A DNA stretch of 64,000 nucleotides from an uncultured Thermosynechococcus sp. (GCF_938074695.1 NZ_CALJEM010000038.1:1-64000), one strand, 5' to 3'; numbered from the stretch's first letter, positions 9,196-18,387 are shown. Program-made: numbers and translations. Notes: a model not told the origin generated them from the letters alone.

Positions 9196-10371
9196 CTATT
9201 TCGCCTTGGCCAAGTGCAGCACCACCCCCAGACCCGCACCCATATCCTCTGGAGTGACTTTGCCATCGTGATTGGCATCGAGGGCATCAAACACTGCATC
9301 GCTTCCCAGCCATTCTTCGCGGGTAATGATGCCGTCGCCATCGAGGTCATAGACATGGAAGAGTTCTTCTGCCGCATGGGTGAGGATTTCGGCGCCTTCA
9401 AGGCGGGCTAGTCGCCGTGCCAACAAGTCTTCAAGGGTTTCCAGCGCCTTAGTAAAGCCCTTAATACCCTCCTCTAGTTTTTCACTGGCCATCTCGTCGG
9501 CGGCATGCATCCGGCGGAAGGTGGTTTCATCCATAGAGACCCTTTCAATGTCAAGGGTAGCGGCAATGGCTGGATCAAGTTTGCGCTGGAGTTCGCCCTC
9601 GGTGTTTTGCAACTCTTGGAGGAGCGCGGGTGAAATTGTCAGCAGATCACAGCCCGCCAGTTCGATAATTTCGCCAATGTTGCGGAAGCTGGCCCCCATG
9701 ACTTCCGTGGGATAGCCGAATTTCTTGTAGTAATTGTAGATTTTGGTCACAGACCTCACCCCCGGATCCTCAGGGGCAGGGTACTCGGCGCGACCGGTTT
9801 TTTTCTTGTACCAGTCGAGGATGCGACCGACAAAGGGGGAGATGAGGGTCACGCCCGCCTCGGCGCAGGCGATCGCCTGGTGAAAGCCAAACAGCAGCGT
9901 TAAATTGCAGTGAATGCCCTCTTTTTCGAGAATTTCGGCAGCGCGAATACCTTCCCAAGTCGAGGCAATTTTAATCAGAACGCGATCGCGCCCTACCCCT
10001 GCCGCCTCATATTGGCCAATTAAGTCCCGCGCCTTTTCCACCGTGCCCGCCGTATCGTAGGAGAGCCGCGCATCCACTTCCGTTGAGACCCGGCCGGGAA
10101 TAATCTGCAAAATTTTCAAGCCAAAGGCTACCGCCAAGCGATCCGCCGCCAGGGAGACAATCTCACGGGGAGTGGCACCCGACCCCAAATCCGCCTTGGC
10201 TTTGAGCAAGGTTTCATTCACAATGGGCTGGTATTCCTTCATTTGGGCCGCGGCCGTAATCAACGAGGGATTCGTGGTGGCATCGCGGGGGGTAAATTTT
10301 TCAATGGCGAGGATGTCACCGGTGTCTGCCACCACAACGGTCATTTGTCGCAACTGTTCCAGCAAGTTCAT
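9196..10371 (-). CDS. tal: Transaldolase with C-terminal EF-hands
   Basis: Transaldolase moves a dihydroxyacetone unit between sugar phosphates in the pentose phosphate pathway. The first 330 residues match the enzyme: ATTNPSLI near residue 32, and [18 protein letters not shown] with the Schiff-base Lys. The C-terminal 60 residues carry two EF-hand loops, [12 protein letters not shown] and [12 protein letters not shown], both with correctly placed acidic ligands. This explains the length of 391 aa instead of about 320. The fusion suggests calcium binding, but an effect on activity is inference. ATG 10371 has GGGAG 9 nt upstream. Confidence 0.95.
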   Translation of the reverse strand: MNLLEQLRQMTVVVADTGDILAIEKFTPRDATTNPSLITAAAQMKEYQPIVNETLLKAKADLGSGATPREIVSLAADRLAVAFGLKILQIIPGRVSTEVDARLSYDTAGTVEKARDLIGQYEAAGVGRDRVLIKIASTWEGIRAAEILEKEGIHCNLTLLFGFHQAIACAEAGVTLISPFVGRILDWYKKKTGRAEYPAPEDPGVRSVTKIYNYYKKFGYPTEVMGASFRNIGEIIELAGCDLLTISPALLQELQNTEGELQRKLDPAIAATLDIERVSMDETTFRRMHAADEMASEKLEEGIKGFTKALETLEDLLARRLARLEGAEILTHAAEELFHVYDLDGDGIITREEWLGSDAVFDALDANHDGKVTPEDMGAGLGVVLHLAKAK

Positions 10372-10485
10372 GGGACAAGTCTCCCAAACATGTCCCTTTC
10401 ATTATCGTTCGCCAGCCCAAGGGTCGGGGAAAGCCGCGTAACAAAGCGCAATATCATATCTCCTCTGTGGGCTATTTAGGTGTAA

Positions 10486-11037
10486 TCAATAGCTGCGATC
10501 AATGAGTGACCAGCCTTGGGTCTCTACCCGCGATCGCCAGGACTGCCACTGCTGCTGCAGTTCTTGTGCCGTTTGCGGCGTATTGAGGTGATTGCGCCAA
10601 AGAATTAGGGCATCCTCTTCGGGATTCTGGTAGTAACGGGGACGCCGCCCCACCACTTCAAAGCCAAAGTGCTGATAGAGCCGTTGCGCAGCTTCATTGC
10701 TGGCCCGCACTTCCAAAGTTGCCCACCGGCGATCGCCCCCCCGATGTCCCAGTTGCAACAGCCGACACAGCAGTAACCCCCCTAACCCCCGCCGTCGGTA
10801 CTGCGGATGCACCATTAACAGCACAAGGTGCAATTCATCGGCAATGCCCCAGCTCACGCCACACCCCCACACCTGCGCAGGGCTGGCCACCACCAACAGC
10901 GTGTGCTGTGGATTTTCTAATTCGCGGGTGTATTCTTGGTCAGACCAAAAGCCCCCCAAACACACCTGATCTAGGTGAACGATGCCATTCAGATCCATCA
11001 TCGTTGGGCGTCGTAATTCTAATTGCCCCATTGCCAT
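10486..11037 (-). CDS. rimI: Ribosomal-protein-alanine N-acetyltransferase
   Basis: A 183-aa GNAT acetyltransferase. The acetyl-CoA loop VHPQYRRRGLGGLLLCRLL and the RimI-type ASNEAAQRLYQHFGFEVVGRR are present. RimI acetylates the N-terminal alanine of ribosomal protein S18. Other GNAT substrates cannot be excluded. It is divergent from the DUF2996 gene; the starts are only 55 bp apart, so the two promoters must overlap. Confidence 0.85.
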   Translation of the reverse strand: MAMGQLELRRPTMMDLNGIVHLDQVCLGGFWSDQEYTRELENPQHTLLVVASPAQVWGCGVSWGIADELHLVLLMVHPQYRRRGLGGLLLCRLLQLGHRGGDRRWATLEVRASNEAAQRLYQHFGFEVVGRRPRYYQNPEEDALILWRNHLNTPQTAQELQQQWQSWRSRVETQGWSLIDRSY

Positions 11038-11092
11038 TGCCTGGAAGGGAGAGTGCTATCATGCAAAGGAAATAGTACCGTGTCGCAGCACC

Positions 11093-11470
11093 ATGGCAGA
11101 AGAAACCCCCACCAAACCCGCGAAAAAGGAAAAGCCCCCTGCCGTTGAAGAGAAACCTTTTGCTGAATTCATCAACGAAGCCTTTTTACCTGCTCTTGAG
11201 AAAGCCCTCAGCAGCAAAGTAGGGGAGGTCACCCTACGCCTAGAGGGGAATACCGTGATTGGTGAGTGGGGCAAGGGAATGTACCAATTTCGCCTCTACT
11301 TCCTAGAGGGGGATATCCAAGGGCCAAAGGCCTTTGTCTGTAGCAGTGGCGGTATTGCCCCCAGCACCATTGAGCCATTTTTGGGGGATGAACGCAAGGT
11401 AACACTGGATTTACTGGTCTTTGGCGTGATGCAGCGCCTGAACGGCCAAAAATGGTTAGGAGGCAATTAG
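11093..11470 (+). CDS. DUF2996 family protein
   Basis: A 125-aa protein with a charged, lysine/proline-rich N-terminus followed by a conserved core (FAEFINEAFLPALEKAL, then VTLRLEGNTVIGEW and GPKAFVCSSGG). This matches the DUF2996 family of cyanobacteria and plants, whose function I cannot state. The start ATG 11093 is chosen because the track start at 10982 would lie inside rimI and encode unrelated sequence. prxQ follows 6 bp later, so the two probably form an operon. Confidence 0.75.
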   Translation: MAEETPTKPAKKEKPPAVEEKPFAEFINEAFLPALEKALSSKVGEVTLRLEGNTVIGEWGKGMYQFRLYFLEGDIQGPKAFVCSSGGIAPSTIEPFLGDERKVTLDLLVFGVMQRLNGQKWLGGN

Positions 11471-11476
11471 ACCAAG

Positions 11477-11950
11477 ATGGGAACAGCAATTCAAGTGGGC
11501 GATCGCGCCCCGGACTTTGAACTGACCGCTAGCGACGGCCGCAAGGTTAAGCTCTCCGATTTTCGGGGTCAAAAGAACGTCGTCCTCTACTTTTACCCCG
11601 CTTCAGAAACCCCCGGCTGCACGATTCAAGCCTGTGCCTTCCGCGATGCCTACAGTGTTTTCCAAGAACTGGGGGCTGAAATCATTGGCATTAGTGGTGA
11701 CCCCGTGGAGCGACAGCAGGGCTTCCAGAAAAACCACCAATTGCCCTTTCTGATCCTCAGTGATCCGGGCAATAAGGTTCGCCAGCAGTATGGCGCCTCT
11801 ACCCTCTTTGGCCTTCTTCCCGGACGGATTACCTATGTCATTGACAAAGAGGGGGTGGTGCGCTACGTGTTTGACTCCATGCTCAATTTCAAAGCCCATG
11901 TGGATGAGGCTCTCAAGATTTTGCGCCAGTTGGCCAGTGCCACTGCCTAA
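11477..11950 (+). CDS. Peroxiredoxin Q (BCP family)
   Basis: A 157-aa thiol peroxidase reducing hydrogen and organic peroxides, with electrons from thioredoxin. The peroxidatic Cys is in [17 protein letters not shown]; a second Cys five residues later is the resolving Cys typical of Prx[11 protein letters not shown] at the N-terminus and [13 protein letters not shown] are also family-typical. Length is normal. It follows the DUF2996 gene by 6 bp and precedes rnpB. Confidence 0.93.
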   Translation: MGTAIQVGDRAPDFELTASDGRKVKLSDFRGQKNVVLYFYPASETPGCTIQACAFRDAYSVFQELGAEIIGISGDPVERQQGFQKNHQLPFLILSDPGNKVRQQYGASTLFGLLPGRITYVIDKEGVVRYVFDSMLNFKAHVDEALKILRQLASATA

Positions 11951-11994
11951 AACAAGAGGAGCGATCGCAACTAGAGCTGCATTACATTGCAGTC

Positions 11995-12225
11995 GTGACT
12001 CCTCCCCCAGGCGGGGCACATCTCCTTGCGCAGGCCCTGAAGCCCGATGGGCAACTCCAACCGAGCCAAAACTACCGCCGGACATCGCCACTGCCGGGGG
12101 GTGCCGATACCGATGATCGCTGTGCCTTTATCTCTGTTAGTGGCGTGATTTCGCGGCTGCAGGGGGCGACGGATTTGCTTCATCAACTTCTAGGGAGCAT
12201 TGCCCAAGCACCCCTAGTACAATAA
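11995..12225 (+). CDS. Possible small protein between prxQ and rnpB
   Basis: A 76-aa open frame starting at GTG 11995 and ending at TAA 12223-12225, five bases before the RNase P RNA. Composition looks coding-like (contains AFISVSGVISRLQGAT), and the frame is open upstream into prxQ. No ribosome-binding site is visible before the GTG and no family was recognised. It may be a relic of a longer gene or a chance ORF. Confidence 0.35.
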   Translation: MTPPPGGAHLLAQALKPDGQLQPSQNYRRTSPLPGGADTDDRCAFISVSGVISRLQGATDLLHQLLGSIAQAPLVQ

Positions 12226-12229
12226 AAAA

Positions 12230-12596
12230 GAATGAGTTAGCGCGGTGGTTGCGGGAGGTAACACCTCCTGAGGAAAGTCCGGGCTTCCGAAAGACCAAGC
12301 TTGCTGGGTAACGCCCAGTGCGGGTGACCGCGAGGATAGTGCCACAGAAATATACCGCCGATGGAGGGAAACCTCACAGGCAAGGGTGCAACGGTGCGGT
12401 AAGAGCGCACCAGCAACACCGTGAGGTGTTGGCTCGGTAAACCCCGGCTGGAAGCAAGGCGTGCTAGCGCTAAGGAACCAGGGTTGGTCTTTTTCCCAGT
12501 TCTTTGCTAGCCAGAGCCGCTAGAGGCACTTGGTAACAAGTGTCCCAGATAGATAACCACCCTTTGAACAGAACCCGGCTTACGTCTAACTCATTC
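12230..12596 (+). ncRNA. rnpB: RNase P RNA (catalytic subunit)
   Basis: RnpB is the catalytic RNA that trims tRNA 5' leaders. Helix P1 is visible as GAATGAGTTAG at 12230-12240 pairing perfectly with CTAACTCATTC at 12586-12596. Just inside it are the universal core GAGGAAAGTCCGGGC and, further on, the conserved ACAGAAATATACCGCC. Size of about 367 nt and layout fit a cyanobacterial type A RNA. Boundaries are set from P1 and could be a few nucleotides off. Confidence 0.95.
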
Positions 12597-12658
12597 ATTT
12601 TCAAAATCCCTTGTGAGGATGTGCCCTTGAGTCTTTGCCCCCCCTGTTTGGATCCTCT

Positions 12659-13513
12659 ATGGTGAAGCTGGGTTATCTTGGCCCAGTGGGCACCTACAGC
12701 GAAGAAGCCGCTCAAAGCTACGCCCAATGGCAGCACCGGCAGGGCGAACCCGTGACCCTGATTCCCTTGACGACGATCGCCGGCTGCTTGGAGGCGTTAG
12801 CGACCGGAGAATTGGATTTGGCTCTAGTGCCCAGTGAAAATTCCGTTGAGGGCAGTGTCAACATTACCCTCGATTCCCTGTGGCGACTGAATACATTGCA
12901 CATTCAGCACGCCTTTATCCGCCCCATAGTCCACGCCTTCGTTGCCCAGACTCAAGAGCTAGGCCACATTGAAGCGGTCTATTCCCATCCCCAAGCCCTC
13001 GGTCAGTGTCAGCGCTGGTTGCAGGCGCATCTCCCCCATGCCTGCCAGTGCCCCGTTACCTCTACTGCCGAAGGGCTGCACTATGTTGCCCAGTCATCGC
13101 GGGTGGGCGCAATTGCTTCCGTGCGGGCGGCGCAACTGCATCAACTGCCCATTGTGGCGACAGAAATTCAGGATATTGCCGACAACTGCACCCGTTTTTG
13201 GGTTGTCAGTCGCCAACAGGGGGAAGGCTGGCCCAAGGAGGGGGATACCCACACCTCCATTGCCTTTAGCCTCAAGGCCAATGTGCCGGGAGCCTTGCTG
13301 AAGGTGCTGCAACTGTTTAGCGATCGCCAGATAAACCTCAGCCGCATTGAATCGCGCCCCAGCAAGCGAGCCTTGGGGGATTATCTGTTTTTTGTTGACC
13401 TCGAGGTGAATGGTCGCCCTGAGGTAGTGGTTGATTGCCTTTTGGCTCTCAAGGAAGCCACGGATGTATTGAAAGTCTTTGGGAGTTATCAGTTTCTAGA
13501 CCTGGGAGAATAG
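12659..13513 (+). CDS. pheA: Prephenate dehydratase
   Basis: PheA converts prephenate to phenylpyruvate for phenylalanine synthesis. The 284-aa monofunctional form has LGYLGPVGTYSEEAA at the N-terminus, VPSENSVEGSVN, and DNCTRFWVVS before a C-terminal ACT domain with the ESRPSK phenylalanine-binding motif, so feedback inhibition is expected. No chorismate mutase domain is fused. Start ATG 12659; the eight extra track residues are not conserved. ald follows after 7 bp. Confidence 0.94.
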   Translation: MVKLGYLGPVGTYSEEAAQSYAQWQHRQGEPVTLIPLTTIAGCLEALATGELDLALVPSENSVEGSVNITLDSLWRLNTLHIQHAFIRPIVHAFVAQTQELGHIEAVYSHPQALGQCQRWLQAHLPHACQCPVTSTAEGLHYVAQSSRVGAIASVRAAQLHQLPIVATEIQDIADNCTRFWVVSRQQGEGWPKEGDTHTSIAFSLKANVPGALLKVLQLFSDRQINLSRIESRPSKRALGDYLFFVDLEVNGRPEVVVDCLLALKEATDVLKVFGSYQFLDLGE

Positions 13514-13520
13514 CTTAACC

Positions 13521-14612
13521 ATGCGTATCGGTGTCCCCAAGGAAATCAAAGATCAGGAATTGCGGGTGGGCTTGACCCCCGATGCAGTGCACAGGTTACG
13601 AGAGCGCGGCCATGAAATTCTAATTCAGGCGGGAGCTGGGGAAGGTGCCGGTTTTAAGGATCTAGACTACAAAGCGGCGGGAGCGAAAGTGGTGGTAACG
13701 GCAGAAGCTGCATGGGATGCTGATTTGGTCATCAAGGTCAAGGAACCCCTGCCCCCTGAATATGGCTATCTGCGCCCCGGTCAACTGTTGTTTACCTACC
13801 TCCACCTTGCCGCCAATCGCGAGTTGACGGTGACCCTCATGCAGTCGGGCGTGACTGCCATTGCCTACGAAGCCGTAGAGGAAACCCAAAACGGCCAACG
13901 CCATTTTCCCTTGTTGACGCCCATGAGCAAAATTGCCGGACGTCTGGCAGTACAGTTTGGCGCTCGCTTTCTAGAGAGTCCCCAGGGCGGTCGAGGTGTG
14001 CTGTTGGCAGGAATTCCGGGCGTGGCACCAGGGCGAGTTTTGGTGTTAGGGGCAGGGGTAGTGGGCACTGAAGCGGTGCGCATGGCAGTGGGACTGGGCG
14101 CCCGTGTCACTGTCGTGGATATCAATGTGGAGCGGCTTTACTATTTGGAAACCCTCTTTGGTGACCGCGTCGAGTACCTGTATAGCACGCCGGAACTCAT
14201 TGCTTATTTAGTACCCCTCAGCGATCTGGTGATCGGCGCTGTTTTGGTGCCGGGGCAGCGACCCCCCTGCTTAGTTCCGGAGTCGGCAGTATCAGACATG
14301 CCCCTGGGGGCGGTGATTGTGGATGTCACCGTGGATCAGGGGGGCTGTGTAGAGACGATTCGCCCCACCACCCACTCACGACCGGTTTACAGCGCCTGTG
14401 GGGTGATTCACTGCGGTGTACCCAATCTGCCAGCGGCGGTGCCGCGCACGGCCACCCAAGCCCTCACGAATAGCACCTTGCCCTATATCCTTGCCCTTGC
14501 CGATGCCGGCGATCGCGCCCTTGAAGCAATTCCTGCCCTAGCAAAAGGCCTCGTTATCAAGGATTACCAACTGGTTCATCCCGACGTGCGGGCTGTCTTT
14601 CCAGACCTCTAG
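13521..14612 (+). CDS. ald: Alanine dehydrogenase
   Basis: Ald reversibly converts L-alanine to pyruvate and ammonia with NAD. The 363-aa product shows MRIGVPKEIKDQELRVGL at the N-terminus, LFTYLHLA, PMSKIAGR, the NAD-binding glycine motif VLGAGVVGTEAVRMA and DVTVDQGGC. Length is standard. It lies 7 bp after pheA on the same strand and converges on cdsA. Confidence 0.95.
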   Translation: MRIGVPKEIKDQELRVGLTPDAVHRLRERGHEILIQAGAGEGAGFKDLDYKAAGAKVVVTAEAAWDADLVIKVKEPLPPEYGYLRPGQLLFTYLHLAANRELTVTLMQSGVTAIAYEAVEETQNGQRHFPLLTPMSKIAGRLAVQFGARFLESPQGGRGVLLAGIPGVAPGRVLVLGAGVVGTEAVRMAVGLGARVTVVDINVERLYYLETLFGDRVEYLYSTPELIAYLVPLSDLVIGAVLVPGQRPPCLVPESAVSDMPLGAVIVDVTVDQGGCVETIRPTTHSRPVYSACGVIHCGVPNLPAAVPRTATQALTNSTLPYILALADAGDRALEAIPALAKGLVIKDYQLVHPDVRAVFPDL

Positions 14613-14636
14613 GGAATTTTGCAAACACCTTCGCAG

Positions 14637-14672
14637 AAAAATAAAATAAAAGTGCTGAATCTCGTGTTCAGC
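14637..14672 (-). terminator. Rho-independent terminator of cdsA
   Basis: Read on the minus strand, GCTGAA-CACGAGA-TTCAGC forms a 6-bp hairpin at 14654-14672, followed by a T-rich tail (TTTTATTTTATTTTT). It sits just downstream of the cdsA stop. Confidence 0.6.
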
Positions 14673-14676
14673 TGAT

Positions 14677-15591
14677 TCAATGGAAACAATTGCAAAAAGA
14701 ATGGCAGAACGGCAATAGCAACGTTACAAAGTAAAACACAAGGGGGGCTGTAAAGACGTAGCTATCGGCGCGATCCAAAATGCCGCCATGGCCGGGAATC
14801 AGTTGACCAGAGTCCTTGACGCCGGCATCCCGTTTCATCATTGACTCTGTTAAATCCCCCAGGAGGCTGGCAATGCCAATCATGAGGCCGAAGATGGCGC
14901 CCAACAGCCAAGGCAGTGGCCAGCCAAGGGAATGTGCTCCCCAAAGGGCAACCCCTAAACTCCCTAGAACGCCAAACACTGCCCCTTCCACAGTTTTCTT
15001 GGGACTGATGTGGGAAAGGCGGGTGCGGCCAAAGAGCTTGCCAACTGCATAGGCACCAATGTCCGCTGCCCAAATACAAACAAAGGCCAAGAGGGTCATC
15101 TGTAACCCCAAGGGCAAAGCGGTGAGCCGAAACTGCTCTGGCCAAAATCCCCCCAAAGGTAGTGTTGCCTGTTGCTCTAGCCCCCGCAGACGCACCCAAT
15201 AGCTTGGCAAATAGCCGCCGTAAAACAGCCCCATGATTGAGGTGGAAATATCGGCAATCGAGGCCAGCTTGGGTTGAAATAGCAAGTAGAAGCAAATGAA
15301 AGTACCTGCCACGGGAAATACAGCATCCGCAAGATCTGGCCGCAACAAACAGGTGATGAGAAGTACTTGACTGACTACGAGGGTGGTTTTGGCCGCTGGC
15401 GCACTCCCCTTAGCGCGAGCCAGTTCAAAGTATTCCAGTTGACCGAGATAAATCAGTGCCCCAATGCCCAGACAAAAATACCAACCCCCTAGCACGGTCA
15501 TCAGTAGCGCGAGGGCGATCGCGACAAGTCCACTGGCAATGCGGATCCAGAGCATGGTGGTAGGGGCGGTGATGAGGAAAGGGGGGTACAT
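14677..15591 (-). CDS. cdsA: Phosphatidate cytidylyltransferase
   Basis: CdsA makes CDP-diacylglycerol from phosphatidate and CTP, the entry point to phosphatidylglycerol, which photosystems require. The 304-aa product has multiple membrane segments and the CDS signature region: SHISPKKTVEGAVFG, then GDLTESMMKRDAGVKDSG and PGHGGILDRADS. A later start (MLWIRI, 12 residues in) is possible. Confidence 0.95.
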   Translation of the reverse strand: MYPPFLITAPTTMLWIRIASGLVAIALALLMTVLGGWYFCLGIGALIYLGQLEYFELARAKGSAPAAKTTLVVSQVLLITCLLRPDLADAVFPVAGTFICFYLLFQPKLASIADISTSIMGLFYGGYLPSYWVRLRGLEQQATLPLGGFWPEQFRLTALPLGLQMTLLAFVCIWAADIGAYAVGKLFGRTRLSHISPKKTVEGAVFGVLGSLGVALWGAHSLGWPLPWLLGAIFGLMIGIASLLGDLTESMMKRDAGVKDSGQLIPGHGGILDRADSYVFTAPLVFYFVTLLLPFCHSFCNCFH

Positions 15592-15806
15592 TGGGCTGCG
15601 CGTTCAGTGTCTGCGTAGAGCGTCCAAGGAACGATCGCCGCTACATTAAAAAGCTTAATCTAAATTCACCAACGTTAAGGGAATATTAACAGGTCTGCCC
15701 TAAAACAGGAGGCATGGCCCTGTCCTTGGCAAGCTATAACGGATTAGGGAACATCGGAGGGGCAAAGGCGTCATGAAAAGCGATTGGTCTGAGGTCAATT
15801 GTATCC

Positions 15807-16472
15807 ATGACATCCAGTCTTCCCCTTCCTTGGACGCGTGTTGAGGAGATCAGTGCTCGGGTGACGCTGCCGCTGACAAAACTTACACCCCAAGAGTTGG
15901 TTATTCGCTGTCAAGCCGGCAGAACCCCAGATCGTGCTGCTTTTACTGAACTGCTGCGACGATACCAATCCCATGTGGAGCGAATTATCTATCATCTTGC
16001 TCCCGACTGGGAGGATCGCGCCGATCTTGTCCAAGAAGTCTGGATTCGGGTTTATCGCAATATTCACAAATTGCAAGATGCCAGCAAATTTCGAGGTTGG
16101 CTCAGTCGCATTGCCACCAACTTGTTTTACGATGAGTTGCGCAAACGCAAACGCCATCAACCGCCCCTTTCCCTGGATGCGCCCTTGAAAACCCAAGAGG
16201 GTGAAATGAATTGGGAACTTGCCACCAGTGATACTAGTCCCGACGACCGGCTGCGCACGGATGAATTCTATGATCAATTACGGCGGGCGATCGCCAACTT
16301 ACCAGAAGCCTTTCGGACAACCATTGTACTTCGGGAGATTGAAGGCCTCTCCTACGAAGAAATTGCCCAAATCACCGGAGTTTCCCTCGGCACCGTGAAA
16401 TCGCGAATTGCCCGCGCCCGCCAGCGACTCCAACTAGAACTACAACCTCACCTCGATCTCCCCTCAGCCTAA
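15807..16472 (+). CDS. sigG: ECF (group 3) RNA polymerase sigma factor, SigG-like
   Basis: A 221-aa extracytoplasmic-function sigma factor. Region 2 is visible as FTELLRRYQSHVERIIYHL...DLVQEVWIRVYRN, and region 4 as LPEAFRTTIVLREIEGLSYEEIAQITG plus GTVKSRIARARQRL. A gene for a membrane anti-sigma factor overlaps its stop (TAATG). The arrangement resembles the cyanobacterial SigG/anti-SigG pair, for which an envelope or light-stress role has been proposed. The subtype call is inference. Confidence 0.88.
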   Translation: MTSSLPLPWTRVEEISARVTLPLTKLTPQELVIRCQAGRTPDRAAFTELLRRYQSHVERIIYHLAPDWEDRADLVQEVWIRVYRNIHKLQDASKFRGWLSRIATNLFYDELRKRKRHQPPLSLDAPLKTQEGEMNWELATSDTSPDDRLRTDEFYDQLRRAIANLPEAFRTTIVLREIEGLSYEEIAQITGVSLGTVKSRIARARQRLQLELQPHLDLPSA

Positions 16473-17044
16473 TGCGAATCACGCCTACCCTTTTCCTCCA
16501 CGGACAACCCCCTATGATGGACGAACTTGATCCCTGCAAACACGATACCTTTGAACTCTTGAGCGCCTACCTTGATGGTGAAGTGACGGCGGCAGAACGG
16601 CAGCAGGTGGAAGCATGGCTCGCCACCGACCCCGCAGGACAACGCCTCTACCAGCGACTCCTGACTCTCAAGCAGCAGATGCAAGAGCTGCCCGTACCCC
16701 TGACCCCCTGTCCGGCGGATCAGTTGGCGGCCCAAGTAATTGCTAAGGCCAATCGCCCCCGTCGTATTTGGGTCTTAGGGAGTGCTGGGGCAACACTAGC
16801 TGCATCCCTTGTGGCAATGCTTACAGGTCTCATTCCCAATCCCTTCCCTAGTCTGCCTGTGGCTGTTACTAGCCCTGCCCGTCTTGAGCCGGCACCATCT
16901 CCTTTACCGATTGAGCCAACAGCAGTGGGTTTGATGCTCAGTCTCGACCGTCCCCCCGTAGCTATTCCGGTGAGTGAAACGGCTCCTGCGGTGCTGCCAG
17001 AACCCCAGGCAGAATCAACGACTAAACCCCCAAGCCAGGAATAA
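16472..17044 (+). CDS. Membrane-bound anti-sigma factor for the adjacent ECF sigma
   Basis: A 190-aa protein: an N-terminal anti-sigma domain with the ASD hallmark FELLSAYLDGEVTAAE, one membrane segment at about residues 109-128 (VLGSAGATLAASLVAML), and a proline-rich C-terminal part. The zinc ligands usual in ZAS domains (HxxxCxxC) are absent. Its ATG overlaps the sigma stop as TAATG, so the two are coupled. It presumably holds the sigma factor at the membrane until a signal arrives; the signal is unknown. The 3' end overlaps gpsA by 23 bp. Confidence 0.8.
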   Translation: MRITPTLFLHGQPPMMDELDPCKHDTFELLSAYLDGEVTAAERQQVEAWLATDPAGQRLYQRLLTLKQQMQELPVPLTPCPADQLAAQVIAKANRPRRIWVLGSAGATLAASLVAMLTGLIPNPFPSLPVAVTSPARLEPAPSPLPIEPTAVGLMLSLDRPPVAIPVSETAPAVLPEPQAESTTKPPSQE

Positions 17045-17954
17045 TCTCCGGCTTGAAGGGACGCTCTAAAAGACAATTGAGAGCTGCTTGGGGCGTGAGA
17101 TTGCCAGCAAGAACCGCGTTCACCATGGTAGTAATGGGAACCTCTAACCGGTGTTGTTGGGCATAGGTGCACAGAACCCATGCAGTGTTTACCCCTTCGG
17201 CAGTGCCTTTTGTCAAGGCTAGAGCCTGGGAGAGAGATTTCCCCTGGGCAAGGTGCCACCCCACTTGATAATTGCGACTGAGGGCACTGGTGCAGGTGGC
17301 AAGGAGATCCCCTAACCCAGAAAGACCGTAGAAGGTTTCCACTTGTCCGCCCCAGTGAGTCCCCACCCGCACCATTTCTACGAGTCCTCGGGTAATCAGG
17401 GCAGAGCGGGCATTGACGCCAAGACCGAGACCATCATTGACGCCACAGGCGATCGCAATCACATTTTTGAAGATGCCCCCCATTTCAACGCCCCGCCGAT
17501 CCTCATTGCTGTAGAGGCGAAACGTGGTACTACCTAACCAGTCCTGCACTTGCTTGGTAGCTACTGAATGCCCCCCCACTACTGCTGCTGCCGGGAGTCC
17601 CTGCTGAATTTCAGCCGCCAGGTTGGGTCCCGAAAGCACAACCAGATCGTGATGCGGACAGTAAGTTTGCCAAATATCTGCCGCCGTGGCAAAGGTTTCA
17701 GCTTCTAGACCCTTGGTGGCACTGACAAAGATGATGCCCAAGGGGGGGTGAAGAGCGGCAACTTGAGTAGCAACTTCCCGCACCGCTTTGATGGGGAGAG
17801 CCGAAACCATTAACTGAATATCTTGGAAAAGCGCAGCCGAAAGTGGGCCTTGCGATCGCCCCCAACAGGAAACCGTGCAGCCCTGTTGCTCGAATAGGTA
17901 TGCCAGTGTCTGTCCCCAATGACCCAGGCCCAAAATCAATACCCTTGGGGACAT
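17022..17954 (-). CDS. gpsA: Glycerol-3-phosphate dehydrogenase [NAD(P)+]
   Basis: GpsA reduces dihydroxyacetone phosphate to sn-glycerol-3-phosphate for membrane lipids. The 310-aa product has the N-terminal glycine motif LGLGHWGQTLAYLF, SATKGLE, the catalytic-lysine region GGIFKNVIAIACGV and GLSGLGDLLATC. Length is a little short but complete. It converges on the anti-sigma gene with a 23-bp overlap. A small exported protein gene lies 12 bp upstream. Confidence 0.95.
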   Translation of the reverse strand: MSPRVLILGLGHWGQTLAYLFEQQGCTVSCWGRSQGPLSAALFQDIQLMVSALPIKAVREVATQVAALHPPLGIIFVSATKGLEAETFATAADIWQTYCPHHDLVVLSGPNLAAEIQQGLPAAAVVGGHSVATKQVQDWLGSTTFRLYSNEDRRGVEMGGIFKNVIAIACGVNDGLGLGVNARSALITRGLVEMVRVGTHWGGQVETFYGLSGLGDLLATCTSALSRNYQVGWHLAQGKSLSQALALTKGTAEGVNTAWVLCTYAQQHRLEVPITTMVNAVLAGNLTPQAALNCLLERPFKPEIIPGLGV

Positions 17955-17966
17955 ACCATCCCCATC

Positions 17967-18287
17967 CTAGGGGGTAACCGTTAAATTTTGGAATTGTTGC
18001 TGCTGCCGTTTGCGAAAGGCCTCTGCTTGCGCATTGAGATTTTCCATTTGATCTGCGACCACTTCGTTGGGATCGCGACCATCCATCAAACGCAGCCGAT
18101 TCATCAATCCCGGCAGAGAAAAATTGCCATTCTGGGGATTGAGAATGGTGCCTAGATCATTGGCATTGCCGTTTTGTTGCCAGCCCTCCAGGGGGTTATT
18201 GGGGCTTGCAGGCCGGGCAAGGGCTATACTTCCCAAATTGAGAGTTAGTGCAGCAAGGGCAAGACCGCTCAGGTGGCGAGGTGTCAT
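17967..18287 (-). CDS. Exported hypothetical protein
   Basis: A 106-aa protein with a signal peptide (about residues 1-24, ending SIALARP) and a mature part rich in Asn and Gln. The C-terminal half (DPNEVVADQMENLNAQAEAF) looks helical. GAGGAG lies 6 nt before ATG 18287, which supports the start. I do not recognise a family. It is 12 bp upstream of gpsA and may share its transcript. Confidence 0.7.
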   Translation of the reverse strand: MTPRHLSGLALAALTLNLGSIALARPASPNNPLEGWQQNGNANDLGTILNPQNGNFSLPGLMNRLRLMDGRDPNEVVADQMENLNAQAEAFRKRQQQQFQNLTVTP

Positions 18288-18387
18288 GGGTCACTCCTCA
18301 AAATTGCGCTAGGAATGCAGACGATAGGATGGCCCAATCGGTGCCGCAGTGAAAAGGGCTGTACAGGAAATTATACCAAGTCTTTGC

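Noticed and set aside
11603-12091. 162-aa minus-strand ORF over prxQ
   Set aside because: Mostly antisense to peroxiredoxin Q; composition is that of a mirror frame.
14654-14672. Terminator for ald on the plus strand
   Set aside because: The hairpin has its T-rich tail only when read on the minus strand, so it serves cdsA.
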